Shown here one piece after another: positions 29,197-40,435 of a stretch of DNA of 64,000 nt (the first letter of the stretch is position 1; each line of letters starts with the position of its first letter). Under the pieces are notes generated by a model that was not told the DNA's origin, did not search any database, and saw nothing but the letters and a program-made list of their open reading frames with translations. The translations under genes and the position numbers were made by a program. Source of the stretch: CAIWHR01 sp963773195 (lineage in GTDB: Bacteria > Pseudomonadota > Gammaproteobacteria > Burkholderiales > Casimicrobiaceae); the NCBI GenBank assembly GCA_963773195.1, contig CAVZAE010000005.1:682001-746000 (forward strand), written 5' to 3'.

Positions 29197-30558
29197 ATGA
29201 ACTGGAAGCTCGCATTTGCCGGGACGCTCGTCGGTGCGCTGATCGCGGCCGCCGCGCAGCAGGCATTGGCAGAGGATGTCGTGATCAAGGTCTGGTCCCG
29301 CGCCGATCGGTCGGGACCCCTGCGCGCCGGCAACATCGTCTCGGCCGGCGATACGCTCAACAAGATGCTCGCGGCCATCAACAGCGACAAGCGCGTCAAG
29401 ATCGAGCTCAATGAAACCAATGCCAAGGGCTACGACGACGACGCGCTCGACCTCATGAAGGCCTTCGCCGTCGACAAGGGACCGGATATCTTCGTTCTCG
29501 CCCACGAGTGGACCGGCGCGTTCGCCGAAGCCGGCTACGCCTGGAATCTCGAAGACCAGATCGCCAAGAATCCGGAGCTCTACGGCGACATCATCGCGCC
29601 TCTATGGCAGGCGGTGACCTACAAGGGCGCACGTTACGGCGTGCCGCAGGACTCGGAAGTCCGCATGTTCTTTCTGAACAACGACAAGCTGCGCAAGCTC
29701 GGCATGAGCGACAAGGAGATCGCGGCGCTGCCCGCGAAGGTGGACGCCGGCGAGTTCACGGCCAACGATCTATGCGATCTCGCGGGACGCTCGGTCCAGA
29801 AGGGCGTCACCAAGTACGGCATCCTGCACCGGCCGAACGCCGGTCCGGATTTCCAGATGCTGACCGAGGCTTTCGGCGAGGAGCCGTACGACAAGCAGGC
29901 CGGCAAGCTGCAGGCATCGAAGGCCGCCTTGCGCAGCTTTTTCACGTGGGTGAAGTACTGCACCGACAAGAAGGCCTTCTCGCCGAACAACTCGTCGATG
30001 TCGTGGGATGCGATCGAGCAGGCATCGTTCGGCGGTGAGGAGGCTCTCGTGTTCTTCCACGGCGTATGGCGCGTCACCGACCAGATGAAGGCGTTCCCCA
30101 ATCTCAAGGGGAAGGACGACTACTTCCACAAGTACACGTGGATCAACGCACCGGCAGGCAAGAAGGGCGGCAAGCCCGCGAACCTCTCGCATCCGATCGC
30201 CTATGCCGTGTCGGCAAAGTCCAAGAACAAGGAGCTCGCCGCGTACATCGTCGCGCTGGCGAGCCAGCCGTACCCGAACATGCGCCATGCGGTGACAACG
30301 AACCACACGCCAATCAACTATGGCGAGCAGGCGATGCCCGAGATCGTCGACAAGGGCTGGGCGCTGGTCGCCGCCACGCCGATGCTCAAGTACGCGAGCT
30401 TCATGCCCAACCATCCGAAGATCGGCCAGTACAACGCGATCGTTTTCAAGGGCATCCAGGGCGTGGAGACGGGGCGGCTCAGCGCCGACAAGGCGGCCGA
30501 TTTCGTGATCGACGAGTTGCAGAACGAGCTGGGAAAGGACGTGGTGATCAAGAACTGA
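29197..30558 (+). CDS. ABC transporter substrate-binding protein (sugar/glycerol-phosphate type)
   Basis: This 453-residue periplasmic binding protein of the MalE/UgpB class starts with a signal ending near QALA. It has the hallmarks KGPDIFVLAHEWTGAFAEAG and YGVPQDSEVRMFFLNNDKL. It is preceded by a GACGAGGAGG ribosome site and is intact, unlike its neighbours. The GDPD gene upstream suggests glycerophosphodiesters as ligand, but sugars are equally possible from the sequence alone. Confidence 0.85.
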   Translation: MNWKLAFAGTLVGALIAAAAQQALAEDVVIKVWSRADRSGPLRAGNIVSAGDTLNKMLAAINSDKRVKIELNETNAKGYDDDALDLMKAFAVDKGPDIFVLAHEWTGAFAEAGYAWNLEDQIAKNPELYGDIIAPLWQAVTYKGARYGVPQDSEVRMFFLNNDKLRKLGMSDKEIAALPAKVDAGEFTANDLCDLAGRSVQKGVTKYGILHRPNAGPDFQMLTEAFGEEPYDKQAGKLQASKAALRSFFTWVKYCTDKKAFSPNNSSMSWDAIEQASFGGEEALVFFHGVWRVTDQMKAFPNLKGKDDYFHKYTWINAPAGKKGGKPANLSHPIAYAVSAKSKNKELAAYIVALASQPYPNMRHAVTTNHTPINYGEQAMPEIVDKGWALVAATPMLKYASFMPNHPKIGQYNAIVFKGIQGVETGRLSADKAADFVIDELQNELGKDVVIKN

Positions 30559-30564
30559 ACGCGC

Positions 30565-30639
30565 CGTCGTCCCCGCGAACGCGGGGACCCAGTGGCGTTC
30601 GTTGCAAGACAATGGGCTCCCGTTTCCGCGGGAACGACG
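30565..30639. repeat. REP-like double palindrome
   Basis: A 75-bp imperfect inverted repeat with outer arms CGTCGT/ACGACG contains two internal hairpins: CCCCGCGAACGCGGGG at the left and CCCGTTTCCGCGGG at the right. It lies between the binding-protein stop and the first permease. The shape resembles the GTCATTCCCGCG-type intergenic repeats common in betaproteobacteria. It could act as an attenuator that keeps binding-protein mRNA in excess. No second copy was seen in this window. Confidence 0.6.
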
Positions 30640-30652
30640 GATAAGCGCCGCC

Positions 30653-31576
30653 ATGGCCGACTTCGCACGAGCGCAGCTCAACCGGCAGCGCACGAACGTC
30701 GCGCTCTTCCTGGGACCGGCGGTGGTACTGCTCGCGTGCTTCTTCATCGCACCGGTCATCGTGGACCTGGTGCTCGCGTTCACCGACATGGACCGCACGC
30801 TCGCGGTGACCGACGTTCACGCTCGACAACTTCACGCGGATGTTCACGCGCGATTCGCGGCTTCTCGCATCGCTCGGCATCACCGCGATCTTCGTGCTCT
30901 CGACGCTCGCCGTCGTTCAATGTGACTTTCGCCCTGCTGCTCGCGCTGATCGACCACCGCGGTGCCCAGGGCCTTCGGCGCGTTCTTCCAGGCCGTGTGG
31001 CTGCTGCCACGGATGAGCCCGTCGGTCGTCTACGCGCTGCTCTGGCTGTGGGTCGTCGATCCGAACGAACGTGGGCTGCTCAACCAGATCCTGGTGCATG
31101 TAGTCGGTGTCGCGCCGGTCGACCTGCGCAGCAATCAGCCGTTGCTCGTGATCATCCTCGCGAACGGCTTCATCGGCGCCTCACTTGGCATGATCATCTT
31201 CACCTCGGCGATCCGCTCGATCCCCGAGCATCTGTTCCATGCGGCGCGCGCCGACGGCGCGGGACCGCTCGCCATCGTTCGCCACATCGTCCTTCCGGCG
31301 CTGCGCTGGCCGATCTCCTACATGACGATCCACCAGACGCTGTCGCTTCTGGTGAGCTTCGAGTACATCCTGCTCATCACCGGCGGCGGGCCGTTCTACG
31401 ACACGACGGTCTTTTCGCTCTACGCATACCGGCGCGCGTTCGAAAACGGCCAGTACGCCTACGGCGCCGCGCTGTCGCTGATCCTGATCGTCATCGGCGT
31501 GATCGCGGCGCTCGCGATGTGGCGGCTCATGGACATGCGGCGTCTGCTGCAGCCGCCGCGGATCGAGGTGCACTGA
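30653..31576 (+). pseudogene. ABC transporter permease (MalF/UgpA type), several frameshifts
   Basis: Pieces in three frames rebuild one permease. They are LGPAVVLLACFFIAPVIVDLVLAF (first span), FNVTFALLLALIDHR, and from 30962 AFFQAVWLLPRMSPSVVYALLWLW with the coupling loop ARADGAGPLAIVRHIVLPALRWP. The last frame reaches the stop at 31576. At least three single-base shifts lie between 30810 and 30965. The stop overlaps the next start (TGATG). The family is secure; the state of the gene is not. Confidence 0.78.
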
Positions 31577-32665
31577 TGCCGGCGCGACACTCTCGAGACC
31601 GCGGCTGCACCCGCCGTTGCGGCTCGACTGGCCGAAGCTCGCGCAGCGCGCGCGGCTCAAGCGCGCCGCGGCGCAGTCGGCGCTGCTCGCGTTCCTGCTG
31701 CTCGTGTCGCTCCCGATCATCCTGCCCTATTTCTGGATGGTGGTGATCTCGTTCACCGCACGCAGCGGCGGCGTATCGACCGCACGTGCTGTGGACCGCG
31801 TGCGCCGTCATCGCTCCCGCGGTGCTGATCTACGCGTCGTTCATATCGCTGCGCCTTCGCCGCGACTGCGCCTCGTCGCCGGAGCTCGCCGTCTTCATCG
31901 TCGCGGCGGCGCTGCTCGCGCGCGCTCGTCGGCGGGCAACTCCATGTCGCCAACTATCGCTTTCTCTGGAATCCGAACATCGTCGAGGAGATCCGCTCCA
32001 AGGCGACCGCTGGCGGCCAGTTCCCGTCGGTGTGGATCGCGTTCCGCAACTCGCTCGCGCTCGCGCTCTCGCAGACGGCGATCATCCTCACCGTGGCCTC
32101 GCTCGCCGGCTACTACATCTCGCGCTTCGCGTTCCGCGGCCGCGAGGCGTTCCTGCAGGGCATGCTCGTGCTGCACGCGTTCCCGGCGATGACGCTGATC
32201 ATCCCGCTCTTCCTGATCCTGCACTGGGTGGGTCTGCTCGACACGATCGCCGGCGTGATGCTGGTGCTCGCCACGATCGAGCTGCCGTTCTACGTGTTCG
32301 TGATGAAGGGCTTCTTCGACGCCGTGCCGTGGGACATCGAGATGAGCGCGATGACCGACGGCGCGTCGCCGACGCCAGGCGTTCCGGCTCGTCGTGCTGC
32401 CGCAGGTGCGGGTCGGCCTGATCGCGTGGCCGTGTTCGCGTTCATCCGCGCGTGGGAAGAGTACATCTTCGTGCGCACCATGCTGATCGAGAACACGAAC
32501 TGGGTGATGAGCCTCTACCTGTTCTGGGTCGCCGACGACATCATGGGCGTCGACTACGGCATCGTCGCCGCGGTGTCGGTGTTCTACGTGCTGCCGAGCC
32601 TGCTGCTCTACGTCTTCTGCCAGCGATACCTGACGCAGATGACGATCGGCGGCATCCGGGGGTAA
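31576..32665 (+). pseudogene. ABC transporter permease (MalG/UgpE type), several frameshifts
   Basis: After the overlap start at 31576 the frame shifts within 40 bases. Membrane segments appear as AFLLLVSLPIILPYFWMVVISF, then in another frame LWTACAVIAPAVLIYASF. From 32030 come WIAFRNSLALALSQTAIIL and LAGYYISRFAFRGREAFLQGM. The coupling loop region (DIEMSAMTDGASPTP) is also slightly disrupted near 32375. The 3' end is intact to the stop at 32665. It pairs with the preceding permease. Confidence 0.75.
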
Positions 32666-32669
32666 GACC

Positions 32670-33731
<1,062 letters not shown>

Positions 33732-33739
33732 TCGATGCC

Positions 33740-34825
33740 ATGAAGCTCCCGAACCGGGGCAAGGTACTGACGGCGCATCGTCGGCAGCTATCCGAAGCCG
33801 CGCTATGTCTACCCGCGCAACGGCCGGTCGCTTCTCGACAGCTTCGGCTTTGCATTCGACCGTCGTCGGCAGGAGATCGGGCCGGCCGAGTTCTCGCGGC
33901 TGCTCGATCGAGCGGCGCTCGCAGGCGATCAAGGATCAGAAGCCGCGCGGGCATCGACATCGTGACCGACGGCGAGGAACGCCGCGGCCACTACGTCCTG
34001 CACATCGTCAATCGTATGGAGGGCGTCGACGCACGACAACCTGAAGCCGATCTCGATGCGGGCGGGTACGGCGCAGCCAGAACGCGCCGCGCGTCGTCGG
34101 CAAGCTGCGCCTACGAAGGGCCCTCTGATCGTCGACGAGTTCCTGTTCACGAAGCAGCACGCGAAGGGCATCGCCAAGATCGGCCTTCCCGGTCCGACCA
34201 CCGTTGCCGACTGCGTCGCCGACGAACACTACGGCGGCGATCGAAAGCGGCTTGCGTTCGACTACGCCGACGCGATCCGGCATGAAGTCGCGGCGCTGAT
34301 CGAGGCCGGGTGCCGGATGGTCCAGTTCGACGATCCGGTCCTGCTTCGCCACCCCGATGCGGCCCAGGCATGGGGATTGGAGGCGCTCGAGCGCTGCTTC
34401 GCCGGGCTCGAGGATCGGGCGACGTACGTCGTTCACATCTGTCGCGGCTACCCCAACAAGCCGCTCGAGCGCAAGGGCATCCGCTACAAGGCCAATGCAG
34501 ACTACTACCGCGACATCCTGAGCTGGCTTTCCGAGTCGCGCTCGACGTCGTCTCGATCGAAGGCGCGGCGAGCAACCTGGACGCTTCCATACTGAGCGCC
34601 ATCGGCAACAAGACGGTCATGCTGGGTGTGCTCGACGTCGGGGAGAACGCAGGTCGAAAGCGTCGAATCGCTCGTCGCTCGCGCCAATGAGGCGCTGCGC
34701 TTCCTGCCGCAGGGACCAACTGATCCTCGCACCGGACTGCGGCATGTTGGAGCTGACACGAGCGAGCGCGCGGCAGAAGCTCGTCGAACATGTCGTTCGC
34801 GGCTCGCGCGGTCAACGGATCGTGA
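33740..34825 (+). pseudogene. cobalamin-independent methionine synthase (MetE C-terminal)-like protein, frameshifts
   Basis: Fragments in several frames fit the catalytic barrel of MetE-like proteins: GIDIVTDGEERRGHY, then FTKQHAKGIAKIGLPGPTTV, RMVQFDDPVLL, and ATYVVHICRGYPNKP, with a zinc-type HxC. DVVSIEGAASNLD, NKTVMLGVLDVGEN and LILAPDCGMLELTR (the second zinc cysteine) follow. The N-terminal half of true MetE is absent, as in short MetE-like proteins that occur with transporters. At least four single-base shifts are needed. The exact 3' end is uncertain, near 34825. Confidence 0.7.
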
Positions 34826-35689
34826 AGCTCGTCACCTACAACATCCAGTACGGGCTCGGCAGGGATAGTCGCTACGATCTCGGTCGGATCGCCGCCGAAG
34901 TCAAAGACGCCGACATCATCGCGTTGCAGGAAGTCGAGCGGCATTGGCGAGCGCAGCGGCGGCGTCGACGAGCCAGCCGTGCTGGCGGCGAGCCTTCCCG
35001 ACCACTACTGGGTATACGGCGCGAATCTCGACCTGGACGCGAGCTATCGCGATGTCGCAGGACGGCTCGTCAATCGCCGGCGCCAGTTCGGCACGATGAT
35101 CCTCTCGCGCCTGCCAATCGTGTCGTCGCGCAACCACCTGCTGCCGAAGTACGCGACGCTGACGCAGCACAGCATCCAGCAGGGGGCGCTCGAGGCCGTC
35201 ATCGTCGCGCCCAAGGCAGGGCCGGTTCGCGTGTACTCGCTGCATTTGAGCCACTTGGCGAGCGCCACGCGGATGCCGCAGCTCGAGGCGCTGCTCGACA
35301 TCCACTCACGGGCGGTCGGCGAGGGCGGCGCGTGGTGCGGTGGCCATCCCGACCGGCAGGCGGGCTGGACCGAAGGCGAGATGCCGCCCATGCCGGCCCA
35401 CGCGATCCTGATGGGCGATTTCAACTTCGAATGGACGGCACCCGAATACGATCGCATCGTCGGGCCGCTCAGTCCGAAGTACGGGCGGCTCAACCGCACG
35501 ACCGGATTCGTCGACGCCTGGGTCGCCGCCGGCCATCGCGAAGACGACGGCGCGACGATCCCAAGCGGTCAACGCATCGACTACTGCTTCCTGACATCCG
35601 CGCTCGCGCCGGGCGTCCGGGCGTGCTGGGTCGATATGGACGCGATCGGGTCGGATCACCAGCCGCTGTGGGTGGAGATCGACCTGTGA
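34822..35689 (+). pseudogene. endonuclease/exonuclease/phosphatase family protein, one frameshift
   Basis: A GTG at 34822 opens KLVTYNIQYGLG and DIIALQEVERHW, the N-terminal strand and catalytic glutamate of the EEP fold. The frame breaks near 34950, and one extra base in TGGCGAGCGCAG explains it. It continues with YDxR-less FGTMILSRLPI, the catalytic GDFNFEW and the C-terminal SDHQPLWVE with the catalytic histidine. Members of this family hydrolyse phosphodiester bonds in nucleic acids, lipids or inositol phosphates. In this operon a lipid-headgroup or glycerophosphodiester substrate is plausible. Confidence 0.8.
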
Positions 35690-35765
35690 AGACGGCCGAC
35701 TCCCTACGTTTTGGTCTACAGAAGAAAACGGGCTGCGACGCAGAGCTCGCAGCCTGTTGAAGAGT

Positions 35766-35841
35766 TGGTAGGCCGTGTAGGGATCGAACCTACGACCAAC
35801 GGATTAAGAGTCCGCTGCTCTACCAGCTGAGCTAACGGCCC
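35766..35841 (-). tRNA. tRNA-Lys (CTT)
   Basis: On the minus strand a full cloverleaf can be drawn. The acceptor is GGGCCGT/ACGGCCT, the D-arm has AGCTCAGCTGGTAGAGC, the anticodon loop CTCTTAA gives anticodon CUU, the T-arm has GGTTCGATCC, and CCA is encoded. Length is 76 nt. It is the first of three lysine tRNAs in 1.7 kb. Confidence 0.96.
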
Positions 35842-35889
35842 GCCGGCTTTCTATTTTGCCAAATTCCGCGACAAAGCAAAACTGGCCGC

Positions 35890-36312
35890 TTACGCGAGAG
35901 ATGTCCCGTAATACTCGCCGACGCCGCTCGTGACCACGCTCACGAGGTCGCGCTCGGCCGGGGTCAGGAATGGGCTGCAGATGTCGAAGATCAGCACCGC
36001 GCGCGGCATGTCGCTCTCGTTCCACACCTCGTGCTCGATCGAATCGTCGAACACGATCGCCTAGCCGAGCTGCGATGGCCGCTTCTGGCCGCCTGGCGGG
36101 ATGATGAGCGGCAGGTGCACGGTGAGACGGGTGTTGTGCACGCCGGTGTGCGGCGGGATGTGCGTCTTCGCCTCGAGGATCGAGAACACCGCAGTCGGCC
36201 CCACGCCGGGAACGTCCCAGCGCGGCCAAGGCGCGAAATTATAGCCGACGCGGTGCGCGCCGTCGGCATGCGATCCGAGAGTCAGCATCCTCGCAGCGCG
36301 ACGCGGAGTCAC
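35890..36312 (-). pseudogene. aspartyl/asparaginyl beta-hydroxylase remnant with in-frame TAG
   Basis: The minus strand reads VGPTAVFSILEAKTHIPPHTG, NTRLTVHLPLIIPPG, then LG, a TAG at 36061-36063, then AIVFDDSIEHEVWNES and RAVLIFDICSPF to the stop at 35890. These are the iron-binding histidines and neighbours of the beta-hydroxylase fold, where LGEAIVFDD is usual, so GAG to TAG is the likely change. About 100 N-terminal residues are also missing upstream. The gene looks 5'-truncated and nonsense-mutated. Confidence 0.75.
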
Positions 36313-36421
36313 GTAGACTCTCGCACGATGCGGCCGCGTCGCATGGCTTTGCTTTCCACGGGCGTCCGTTCACAGGGCCGCCCGTCGCTTCCCAAGGTTC
36401 CCTCGATTCCAGGAGATTCGC

Positions 36422-37231
36422 ATGAAGCAAGTCGCCGCTCTGATGCTCGTGGCATGCACGACCGCGTTGCCGGTCACAGCCAGCGCGCAGTCGCTCGAGG
36501 ACAAGTGGCAGTTTCTTGGGATTCTCTACGCCTACGGGCCGGATATCGGCGGCTCGGCGAATTTTCCGGCGGTCGGCGGCTCGGGCAGCGCCAACGTTTC
36601 CGCCTCCACCATTCTGAGCAATCTGAACTTCGCGTTCATGGGAACGCTCGAGGGGCACAAAGGACGGCTCGGATTCTTCACCGATGTTATGTACATGGAT
36701 GTCAGCGGCTCGACTTCGCAGACTCGGAACTTCTCGATCCGCGACCACGAACTTCCCGCGGGTGTCACGGCCGACCTCGGCCTGGGCCTCAAGGGCACCG
36801 TGTGGACGCTTGCCGGCAGCTATGGCCTAAGCAACGACCCGGCGACGACCGTCGACGTGCTCGCCGGCGCTCGCCTGCTCGACATCAAGCTGGACCTCTC
36901 GTACAACCTGAGCGCTGACGTCGGGCCCTTCTCGGGGCCCGGGCGCTCGGGAAACAGCGACATCAACAAATCGTACTGGGACGCGATCATCGGCGCGAAG
37001 GGGCGGGTTATTTTCGGCTCCAACCGCGAATGGTTCGTGCCCTACTACGTCGATGTCGGCACTGGCGAGTCTGACCTCACCTGGCAAATCTTCGGCGGAC
37101 TCGGATATCAGTTCTCGTGGGGATCGGTCCTCGGCGGGTGGCGCTACCTCGACTACAAGTTCAAGTCCGACAGCAACGTGCAGGACCTGAACTTCAACGG
37201 GCCGATGCTCGGCGTCGCTTTCAGCTGGTGA
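36422..37231 (+). CDS. outer-membrane beta-barrel protein
   Basis: This 269-residue protein has a signal peptide (cleavage near ASAQ) and alternating amphipathic strands throughout. Glycine-rich turns are present, and it ends in a C-terminal aromatic (VAFSW), the usual outer-membrane insertion signal. Segments such as GGLGYQFSWGSVLGGWRYLDYKF recall the OmpW/porin-like small barrels annotated as hypothetical in proteobacteria. No ligand can be given. It lies between two tRNA-Lys genes in opposite orientation and is followed by a strong terminator. Confidence 0.78.
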   Translation: MKQVAALMLVACTTALPVTASAQSLEDKWQFLGILYAYGPDIGGSANFPAVGGSGSANVSASTILSNLNFAFMGTLEGHKGRLGFFTDVMYMDVSGSTSQTRNFSIRDHELPAGVTADLGLGLKGTVWTLAGSYGLSNDPATTVDVLAGARLLDIKLDLSYNLSADVGPFSGPGRSGNSDINKSYWDAIIGAKGRVIFGSNREWFVPYYVDVGTGESDLTWQIFGGLGYQFSWGSVLGGWRYLDYKFKSDSNVQDLNFNGPMLGVAFSW

Positions 37232-37252
37232 CTGCCGCCCAAAAAAGACAAA

Positions 37253-37274
37253 GGGCCCGCATCGCTGCGGGCCC
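37253..37274. terminator. rho-independent-type hairpin after the outer-membrane protein gene
   Basis: GGGCCCGC-ATCGCT-GCGGGCCC forms a perfect 8-bp GC stem with a 6-nt loop, 21 bp after the stop codon. A run AAAAAA precedes it, which supplies the T-tract when read on the minus strand from the tRNA side. It probably terminates transcription from both directions. Confidence 0.75.
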
Positions 37275-37285
37275 CTGGCCTTGTT

Positions 37286-37361
37286 TGGTAGGCCGTGTAG
37301 GGATCGAACCTACGACCAACGGATTAAGAGTCCGCTGCTCTACCAGCTGAGCTAACGACCC
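37286..37361 (-). tRNA. tRNA-Lys (CTT), second copy
   Basis: This gene is nearly identical to the one at 35766-35841 and has the same CUU anticodon loop CTCTTAA and encoded CCA. The acceptor 5' strand is GGGTCGT instead of GGGCCGT, which replaces one pair by U-G wobble. The 35 bp to the next tRNA suggest joint transcription. Confidence 0.94.
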
Positions 37362-37395
37362 ATTCTCGGATTCGGCGGTGCCCGGAGCAGCGACC

Positions 37396-37471
37396 TGGTA
37401 GGCCGTGCTGGAGTCGAACCAGCGACCAACGGATTAAAAGTCCGCTGCTCTACCACCTGAGCTAACGGCCC
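37396..37471 (-). tRNA. tRNA-Lys (TTT)
   Basis: On the minus strand the cloverleaf shows anticodon loop CTTTTAA (anticodon UUU), D-arm AGCTCAGGTGGTAGAGC, T-arm GGTTCGACTCC and encoded CCA. It is 76 nt long. It is the promoter-proximal member of the tandem tRNA-Lys pair. Confidence 0.96.
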
Positions 37472-37530
37472 GCCGAAAGGGCCGGATTATACCGTGACGC
37501 GCGGGATGACTCTCAACCCGCGTGACGGCG

Positions 37531-37983
37531 TCAGTGCGTGTCGCGCACCAGGAAATCGGGGAGCGAGGAGAACTCGATCCCCTCTTCCTCGAGCTCGGCG
37601 GATTCCTCTTTCGATGCCTGGCCGCGGATCGCCCGCGCCGGCGCTTCCTCGTAGTGAATCTTGCGTGCTTCCTCGGGGAAGCGGCGGCCGACGTTCTCCG
37701 CGCCGCGGACGGCCTCACGCAGCTTCGCGACGAGCTCCGCCGGGAAGCCCGCGACCATCTCCTGCACGGCGCTCGCGGCCGGCGCGGGGTTGGTCGCAAC
37801 TTCGCGCTGGTCGTTCGAAGCGCCCACGCGCACCTTCGCCGACGGCAGGCGCACGACCTCCGCATCCTCGCAGACCGGGCAGTGGACGAGCCGCGCCTCC
37901 GACTGGCGCGCGAACTCCTCGCTCGAGGCGAACCAGCCCTCGAAGCGATGTCCCTGCGCACAGGCGAGATCGAAGACGATCAT
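37531..37983 (-). CDS. DUF1178 family protein
   Basis: This 150-residue cytoplasmic protein has the DUF1178 N-terminus MIVFDLACAQGHRFEGWF and a zinc-type pair CPVCEDAE near residue 37. RFPEEARKIHYEEAPARAIRG and a tail with LPDFLVRDTH follow. The function of the family is unknown. Its start overlaps the stop of the YeeE/YedE gene (ATGA), so the two are cotranscribed. Confidence 0.9.
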   Translation of the reverse strand: MIVFDLACAQGHRFEGWFASSEEFARQSEARLVHCPVCEDAEVVRLPSAKVRVGASNDQREVATNPAPAASAVQEMVAGFPAELVAKLREAVRGAENVGRRFPEEARKIHYEEAPARAIRGQASKEESAELEEEGIEFSSLPDFLVRDTH

Positions 37984-39141
37984 GAGCGGGAAACGTCCAG
38001 GGGGGCGGCTGCGTTGACCGGGCGCTTGGTGTCGGATTCGTGTTCGATTCGCCACATCTGGTAGCGCAGCGCGGCGAGGCAACCGCCGACGATCGAGAAG
38101 AACGCGAGGAATGAGCCGACGGCGAGCGTCGACATGCCCCGACAGTCCCTGCCCGATGGTGCAGCCGAGCGCGGTCACGCCGCCGAAGCCCATCAGGATG
38201 CCGCCGACGACGTGGTTCGCGAGGTCCTCGATCGTGGCGAAGCCTTCCCAGCGAAACGTGCGCGTCGCGAGCGCCATCGCCGCCGAGCCGACGATCATCC
38301 CGAGTACGCCGGCGATGCCGAAGGTGAGCACGCGCGACGTATCGGTCCAGTAGACGAGAAGCTCGAGCGTGTACGCGACCGGTGCGACGAAGCTGAATGA
38401 TTCCATCCGTCCCGTGTTGGTTGCGACGAACTTCTCCTCGAGTGTGGCGGGGTCCTCGGCGAGGTGACCGATGTGGCCAGACAGGTACCAGCCGGCGACG
38501 ATGACGAGCCCGATCACCACACCCGCGAACACCATCTCGCGCGTCCGGCGGAACGGCGCGTTCGCGAGCGCCCACAGCGGCGATGGCGACGGCGATCGCC
38601 CAGCGGCAGCCACGCCTTCGCAGCCGGCACGCCCGCAGCGCCGAAGAGCGTCGGCAGATCGGATGTCGCGGTGCCGAAGTTCGATGCGCGCCGGGTCGAG
38701 CGCCACCGCGCGCCAGACCGCGAACAGGCCCTTGATCGTCATGTACGCCGAGATGCCGAGGAAGATCAGCACGATCAGCGATTTCAGGTTGCCGGCCCCT
38801 AGGCGGATCAGCGTCTTGCTGCCGCAGCCCGAGCCCAGGGTCATGCCGAAGCCGAACAGGAAGCCCCCGACGATCAGCGACAGCCACGCGACCCGGGCTC
38901 CGGTGTAGAGCGACTTCGAAAGGTCGATCGCGCCGGACGACTGCAGCACGGCGGTGCCGGCGATCGCAACGGCGATGGCCAGCGCCCACATCCGCATTCG
39001 ACGCCAGTCGCCGAAGTTCGCGATATCGGCGATGGCGCCCATCGTGCAGAAGTTGGCGCGCAGGGCGACCGCGCCGAACACGATGCCGAGCGCGAAGGCG
39101 CCGCCGGTGACGATGGCGGGCAGGGCATCCGGCGAGGGCAT
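37980..39141 (-). pseudogene. YeeE/YedE family sulfur-compound transporter, frame-disrupted
   Basis: The protein has repeated membrane segments and the family cysteine motifs RANFCTMGA near residue 27, GSGCGSKTLIRLGAGNLKSL near 100 and LGCTIGQGLSG near 320. YeeE/YedE proteins import thiosulfate or related sulfur species. The frame is disturbed between about 38690 and 38590 (polar stretch where a membrane loop is expected) and again near 38140. There STLAVGSFLAFFSIVGGCLAAL continues in another frame to the TGA at 37980. Start MPSPDALPAI at 39141 is convincing. Confidence 0.75.
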
Positions 39142-39372
39142 GTGGAAATTATCCCACGCACCGCTGGACGGGGTTTTGCGGTTGCTATGTGCGGAGGGGC
39201 TTTGCACTGGCCACGGGCCGGGAGGCTCGGGCTTAGGGTGAGGCATGCGCCCTCGTCCGCCCGGCCCATGTCCATCGCGCCCAAGGAGCCCTAACCCCGC
39301 GACCGCCGCCAGACCGTTAGAGACAAGATCGACCGCTGGCCAATGCTTAGATCTCTAACCGTCCGGGAGTGC

Positions 39373-40319
39373 ATGATGAGCATCGATAAGCCTAATTCTC
39401 AACGGCCAGCGCCGAAGTGTGCGTTCACTCTTGGCGCGTTGGCGGCCGCGCTGGCAGCGGTGTTGGCCCCCGCGCCTGCGATGGCCGTCGGGCGCCTCGG
39501 AAATCTCGACATCGTCAGTCGCAGCGACGGCCTGGTGCTGCCGGTCTACCCGGCCAGCGGCCGCAACTGGGTCGTCGGCACGCCGCGGACAGGAGTACTC
39601 GATCCGCTTTTGCAACACGAGTTCGGGCCGTGTGCTGGCGGTGATGAGCGTCGACGGCGTCAACGTGATCAGCGGCGACACGGCGTCGCCGTCGCAGTCC
39701 GGCTATGTGCTGAACGGCTACGAGTGCGCGGACATCACCGGCTGGCGCAAGAGCATGGCGCGCACCGCGGCGTTCTACTTCACGGAGCTGCCCGACGCCT
39801 ACGCGACGCGCACCGGCCGGCCGGAGAACGTCGGGGTGATCGGCGTCGCCGTGTTCCGCGAACGGCCGCCACGGGTAGCGTGGAAGGACCCGGTCAGCAA
39901 GCTCGGCGGGGCGCCGCGCGACCGTCGGGAGGCGAATACGCAGCCGACCGCTCCCGGCGCATTCGACCAAGACGACCGCTCGAGCGCCGATGCCGGCCAC
40001 GCCGGCTGCGGAAGCCGAGCGCAGGAGTCAGGAAATGCGCGGCGTCGCGGAAGCAAACGCGCAGCGCGCGCCGGCGGCCGCGCCGTTCCCGACGGCGAAG
40101 CTCGGCACCGGCCACGGGCGCAGCGAGGACTCGCCGACGCAGACGGTCCGCTTCGATCGCGAGAGCGCAACGCCGAACGAGACGATCGCCATCTACTACG
40201 ACCGGCGCGAGAACCTGGCCGCGATGGGCATTCTGCCGTCGCCGCAGCTCGGGCGTGCGCCCGATCCGAATCCGTTTCCGGCGCTGACGCGTTTCGTGCC
40301 GGATCCCCCGAATCGTTGA
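39373..40319 (+). pseudogene. exported protein of unknown function, frame-disrupted
   Basis: The beginning (two adjacent ATGs at 39373 and 39376) gives a signal peptide ending near PAMAVGRLG. Near 39590 the frame shifts, and the next frame encodes EYSIRFCNTSSGRVLAV and GYVLNGYECADITGWRKS. Near 39980 it shifts again, ending with AIYYDRRENLAAMGILPSP to 40319. The mature protein would be a beta-rich envelope protein with a low-complexity proline/alanine linker. I do not recognise the family. It precedes the ECF sigma gene on the same strand. Confidence 0.6.
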
Positions 40320-40435
40320 CCGCTGCCGCGCCCATTTCTCTCTTCGCGCCGCGTCGCTTTGCGTCCGCAACGAACGCGCGCGACCGGGTTGCTTCCGGTT
40401 GCGCCGCACTCGCACGCCTCGCATACTCGGCGGCG

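Noticed and set aside
37531..39246. Single long protein joining YeeE/YedE and DUF1178
   Set aside because: It is a read-through created by a frameshift; the two families have separate starts and an ATGA overlap.
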